Source of the DNA: Galeruca laticollis
Taxonomy: Eukaryota; Arthropoda; Insecta; Coleoptera; Chrysomelidae
Assembly: GCA_963921935.1 (NCBI GenBank)
Contig: OY998180.1
Location: 110,800,183-110,864,182 of the forward strand
DNA length: 64,000 bases
Direction: 5' to 3'
Below are positions 59,778 through 64,000 of the stretch, one piece after another. How positions within the stretch are numbered: the stretch's first letter is position 1; every line of letters begins with the position of its first letter. The notes under the pieces are model-generated. The model worked only from the letters and a program-made list of their open reading frames with translations, ran no database searches and was not told where the DNA came from. Both the position numbers and the translations under genes were made by a program.

Positions 59778-60048
59778 GTCAATAGTTCAAATTATCTTTT
59801 AAATGATTATGAAAAGAAATGCATCATAAATAAAAATCCTCAATCTTCACAGTTATATGGAACCGTAAAATCGCTTAAAGTGTCGAAAGCAATCATAAGA
59901 TCTGTAGTTTCTTATGTTAATATTCCTAATAATAATTAATAAGCAAAACAACTAAAGACTAAATGGATATACATCTAAATACTCAAATGAAAATTCCACA
60001 GGACTAATCAAACAATTAAAAATATACAATTTACAAGGTAAGTAATTT
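59778..60048 (+). pseudogene. Penelope-like RT fragment, plus arm
   Basis: The frame begins at the NNSNYLFNDYEKR-equivalent (caatagttcaaattatcttt) and continues with KNPQSSQLYGTVKSLKVSKA- and VSYVNIPNN-like text, all matching the first ~70 residues of the intact copies with frameshifts. It stops where the nested LINE begins. Confidence 0.8.
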
Positions 60049-60049
60049 C

Positions 60050-60580
60050 GTTTCATGTTACCAATAAGTTCTCTAAATTTCCTCCAATAAATGCATAACA
60101 CTTGTAAACTAAAATCTCTAATTTCTTGCAATTTACATAAAGAAATGAACTTTAATTGGTTATCAATACTCCATTTATGAATATTATTTATATCTCTTTG
60201 TAACATAACGCAGTACCTAACTGTTTCTATTTTTTAAATATTTTAAAATCATCGGCAAATAATCAAATCTGAAAAACGTGCACATTATGGCAGAGCATTC
60301 ACAAGCAAAATAAACAAGGATGATCCAAAGTTAGATCCCTGAGGAACTTCCGAATTAGCGTAATATTTTCGAGAAGTATTCCCTAGATGTTTCACAATAA
60401 AGTATCCTGTACATAAATTCTAAGTAACCTTAGTAAATTAAAAGACAATCCATAGTTTATTAAGGTTTTTTAACAATAATATCAAACGCTTTCTGGAAGT
60501 CCGTATAAATGACATCCAGCTGCTGCTTTTCTTTAAAAACCTGATTAGCAACTTCTGTAAATAGTAACAGTAAGTATAAT
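60050..60580 (-). pseudogene. LINE RT fragment nested in the PLE
   Basis: The minus strand reads FTEVANQVFKEKQQLDVIYT then DFQKAFD (motif A, about 60560-60495). Further on comes VPQGSNFGSSLFILLV-like text, and MLQRDINNIHKWSIDNQLKF (60206-60147), the post-YxDD block of CR1/Jockey-type RTs. Frame breaks occur throughout. The YADD box itself is degraded. Confidence 0.75.
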
Positions 60581-60821
60581 ATTTTTCACATGATTATAAA
60601 TAAAGAAATACAATACTTGTTCGAGAAGCTAAGCAAGAGCACACATTAAGGGAATGCCCGTATAAAATAATTATAATAATAATGGTAAATATCAGGAGAT
60701 AATAGTTTTCCTTGGTTTCCTATATAATTGCACAGTTATACTGATCTTCAAAGGGAAAAATATATCCAGGATATACCCAATAATATTTGTAATATCATAT
60801 CATCTTCTTTTTCTATTCATA

Positions 60822-62841
60822 TACAGGGTGTATCAAATAAGAGTGACTGATTTTAAACATAAATGCCCAGCTTATTAATTGCTCCAAAGAGATGGGGTTT
60901 TCACTAGTTTCACTAGTTTATCAAAGAGATTTTTTTAGGCTTGGCTGGTATTTCATCTCATCAACACAGGGTGTTTTACTAATGTTGGTCAAATTCAAAG
61001 GGGAAAATATATATTATTTTAAATGGAACACCCTATAATTTTTGATCTCATTCGAAAGAGCAATCATTCTTCTTTTCAAAAATGTATAGTTTTCTATCTT
61101 TTGTTTCATTAATAACAAAGATATTCGAGGTTTCATGTAGTAGTAGATTTTCAATAAGTAGTTTTATATGAACGTATTTTGACGCCTAAAATCAACTCAT
61201 GCTGTGACCGTTTGACGCATAACAAAATCATTTAAGTCGGTTTCATGTAGTATGCATTTTTAATTGGGTAAGTAATTGCCAACAAATCTGATAAACAGTT
61301 TATTTAGTAAGAAAACATGATAACATTATTCAATACATATAAAGAACGAAGAACAAAAAAGTTACAATAAATGCTGCACATGCCTACCCTCTTCGTTTAT
61401 GCATAACTGTAAGCGAAATTTTAAATTTTCAAATGAATTTTCTAAAATTTCTTGCGAAATGTTTTCAATAATGTTCCAGATATTATTTTTTAGTTCTGCT
61501 GAATTGTTAGGCTTAGGATTGTAGCACCTATCCTTCACATATCCCCTGAGAAAAAAATCTGGGACAGTTAATTCAGGAGACCGCGGTGTCCATTCAATCG
61601 GTCCAGGTCGACCTATCCACTTATCATTAAAAAACGTTTTTAATGAATCTCGTGCTATTAACGAGTAATGTGGTGGTGCACCGTCTCGTTGAAAGTAAAC
61701 GTCGTCGCTAATTCCATCTTGAACTAGTTGCGGATAAAAATAGTTTCCAACATATCCGTGTAATTAGTACCCGTCACTGTTGGTTCCCAAAAAGAAAAAA
61801 GGACTATAGATTTTTCGCCGAGATAATGTACACCAAACATTTACTTTTGGACTATCTCTCTGAAATTCATTAAAAGAAATTGGTTTTTGAGAACCCCATA
61901 TTCTACAATTATGTTTGTTACACATGCCATTAATGTGAAACGTTGCTTCATCAGACATAATTAATAATGAATTGGGTTCGTTTCTTAATAAGTAAAGTAA
62001 AGTCTCACATACCATTACTCGTTTTTCATAATCTGACTCGTACAATTTTTGATAAGTATGAATTTTGTATGGAGTTAGTTTTAAAATTTTTAGACATCTT
62101 TGAACGTCACTCTTGCTAAGCTCTAAAATTCCAGCAATTTTTATAATTGAAATTTTATGATCGTTATCATGTAGCACTTCATTAATTGACATCAACTTGT
62201 TTAAAAGACCATCATCATCTCTTGGTTTTTTTAAGTGTGCAATGCAAACAGTTTCGATAAATTGTACATATCATTTTTTAATTATATTCACTGACGGCGG
62301 ATTTTTCATAAATTTCCTTCTGAATATCCTCCTTGTTTGAATTATTGTTTTCGTTTCTGCATAAATTATTACAGTTTGAGCTTTTTCACTCACTGTATAG
62401 ATCATTTCAAAACCGACTTATGATTTAACAAAATTACTATTGTCAAAATTGCTGATTTTGTTGTTATGAGTCAAACGGTCACAGCATGAGTTGATTTTAG
62501 GCATCAAAATACGTTCATATAAAACTACTAATTAAAAATGTACTACTGCATGAAACCTCGAATATCTTTGTTGTTAATGAAACAAAAGATAGAAAACTCA
62601 CATTTTTGGAAAGGAGAATGATTGCTCTTTCGAATGAGATCAAAAATTTTAGGGTGTTCCATTTAAAATAATACATATTTTCCCCTTTGAATTTATCCAA
62701 CATGAGTAAAACGCTCTGTGTTGAGGAGATGAAATACCAGCCAAGCCTAAAAAAATCCCTTTGATAAACTAGTGAAAACCCCATCTCTTTGGAGAAATTA
62801 ATAATGTTTAAAATCAGTCACTCCTATTTGGACACCCTGTA
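60822..62841. mobile_element. complete mariner-like element with ~400-bp TIRs
   Basis: The ends TACAGGGTGTATCAAATAAG and the inverted ATTTGGACACCCTGTA lead into arms that match for about 400 bp (60822-61240 against 62440-62841), with landmarks ccaaagagatggggttttca, taggcttggctggtatttca and caactcatgctgtgaccgtt. It carries a full-length but mutated transposase on the minus strand. Flanking TA/TATA agrees with a TA target inside the PLE 3' UTR, where other PLE copies have an AT run. Confidence 0.9.
61362..62405 (-). pseudogene. Tc1/mariner-related transposase, full length with frame breaks
   Basis: From ATG at 62405 the minus strand reads MIYTVSEKAQTVIIYAETKT and a HTH region (KFMKNPPSVNIIKK). 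An in-frame TGA follows at the expected LYNKF position, then DDDGLLNKLMSINEVLHDND, IAGILELSKSDVQRCLKILK and IMSDEATFHINGM (D1). NCRIWGSQKP follows, and two frameshifts occur at about 61790-61750. After them come VYFQRDGAPPHYSLIARDSL (D2), WIGRPGPIEWTPRSPELTVP with DFFLRGYVK (third acid region), and the end RLQLCINEEGRHVQHLL at a TAA (61364-61362). The length (~348 codons) is normal for the family. Three breaks make it inactive. Confidence 0.88.
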
Positions 62842-63038
62842 TATTAAGTCAATCACAAGGTGGGCCATTTCTTGGTCTAGCCAAAAATAATTATCAACAT
62901 CAAATGTAATATCTGTTATTTCTAAAATATCGAAACAATTGTCAAATTTTGATCAATTTCTGATTATTTATAAAGTTAATTTAATTTATAACGATATTAT
63001 GAGTATTTTTCACAAAGTACGTGTTGATAGAGTAAAAT

Positions 63039-63051
63039 TGCATGTAATTCA
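63039..63051. repeat. 13-bp target-site duplication, right
   Basis: TGCATGTAATTCA, identical to 58361-58373. Confidence 0.85.
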
Positions 63052-64000
63052 AATTCTGCCAAATAAAAAGTTTTCTTAAAACTTCCGTATAAGCACCTGT
63101 TGCATTTATATAAATGAACCTTTTCCTTTTTTTATAAGCTTTATTTTCTTTCCAATATTCTTTTGAAGGATAACAATTTTCCGACTTATTCGAGGAAAAC
63201 TGTTGAGAAACGTGTTTGTTCAATTTTTTTCAATCGCGAATACTAAGAAAATATTGACTTAACGGCAAATAATCATAAGAAATTTTTTGCTTAGAATTTA
63301 CATATCTATCGATTTCCAAAGTTATATTTGATATTATATATTCAAACCACTGAAGGGGCTTCCACCACCAAGAGAAAGAGCGTCAATTCTTTATCTGTAA
63401 CGGTTGTAATACTTAAAATTTTCAACATTTAAAAAAACATTCAAATCGGAGTAGTTTTGACCAGTTCCGATAAAAAACGCTCCTCCACTAAATTAAAAAA
63501 GAAATGTTATTTAACTTTTAATAAAATGTTATCAATAACTAAACCAAGAAAATTGGTCACCTAAGCAAATAAAATGATATGTGCAAGAAATAACCTGATT
63601 CTGCCAGAAAAATTTTTGACTATTCAGAATACAATGTTTCTAAAATAATTTAATTTTTATTATAACGTTTCCTTTTCTATGAACATTTTTATAATATGGA
63701 TATAGATAATTGAAATTAAAAACTGAATTGTAGAAGATAAACATGCAAACCTAAGAATTTTACTTACTCATTTAATATATTTCATATCCGAATAATTAGC
63801 ATGCAATACTATATAAAATAAAACTATAACCAAAAAAATGTTCGAAAAACCGCCAATTAATATTAAACATATTTCTATCTAAAACAATTTTCGTTAGTAA
63901 CCGATTTGAATCACGAGATCATACTGAATTCCGTCTAATAAAATTCTATATCCCTAAGATATTAAAACACCTTATTCTAACCGGTTCATCTTCAATTTGC
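63052..64000. other. intergenic, nothing recognised
   Basis: AT-rich sequence to the end of the window. The open frame at 62981-63223 (-) overlaps the PLE end and shows no domain. Confidence 0.45.

Larger units (their letters stand above)
58374..63038. mobile_element. third palindromic PLE insertion, with nested LINE and mariner-like element
   Basis: The minus-strand copy (58374 to about 59777) and plus-strand copy (from about 59778) meet head to head. The plus copy is interrupted by a minus-strand LINE fragment (about 60050-60580), resumes with the PLE 3' UTR at about 60665-60821, is split by a mariner-like element (60822-62841), and finishes at 62842-63038 with the PLE-specific tail (atgagtatttttcacaaagt). 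Divergence from the intact copy is substantial, so it is much older. It is bounded by a 13-bp duplication. Confidence 0.85.

Overview
This window looks like intergenic or intronic DNA from a large, transposon-rich insect genome. It is strongly A+T-rich (about two thirds A+T by eye). The element mix is insect-like: Penelope-like elements (PLEs) with GIY-YIG endonucleases, Jockey-, I- and RTE-like LINEs, BEL/Pao and Gypsy LTR elements, several Tc1/mariner-related transposases, hAT, pogo and a Crypton-type tyrosine recombinase. A beetle would fit, but the order is inference. No complete conventional host gene is visible. The only host-like signals are a CpG-rich block at about 10.57-11.26 kb and a second GC-rich block at 39.83-40.10 kb. 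The second block leads into a 17-codon candidate first exon ending at a consensus splice donor (40097-40147).

Layout. 0-4.5 kb: LINE, mariner and DDE-transposase relics, then an (AT)n tract. 4.6-6.6 kb: a TIR element with inverted ends of about 100 bp. 6.6-7.0 kb: first copy of a dispersed family with ~170-bp tandem monomers and a (GTC)n-bearing end (called SAT-TE here). 8-9.5 kb: LINE 3' end and transposase. 11.8-12.3 kb: Jockey relic split by a tiny foldback PLE, followed by a U2 snRNA 5' fragment. 14.5-20.9 kb: SAT-TE monomers interrupted by a BEL/Pao element (14.90-19.23 kb) and then a pogo-like transposase. 21-25 kb: more SAT-TE copies and a long-TIR mariner-like element. 26.06-29.94 kb: a near-perfect palindrome of two PLE copies, each with an open RT/GIY-YIG frame, with an 11-bp target-site duplication. 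30.4-32.1 kb: duplicated foldback and a second PLE family. 32.2-36.2 kb: Gypsy element lacking RT. 37-43.6 kb: MITE, LINE, host-like block, hAT and LINE relics. 44.6-49.5 kb: I-clade LINE, DDE transposase and a longer RTE-like LINE. 49.5-50.9 kb: PLE 3' ends. 51.6-52.7 kb: Crypton-type recombinase. 54-55.7 kb: second Gypsy. 58.36-63.05 kb: a third palindromic PLE with a 13-bp duplication, itself hit by a LINE and a complete mariner-like element.

How parts relate. Three PLE insertions of very different size share one architecture: head-to-head copies, each truncated inward, with flanking duplications of 11-13 bp. Their shared terminal sequence carries a hammerhead-ribozyme-like core. This is the most interesting signal in the window. 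All coding calls were made by reading translated motifs; no database search was possible.
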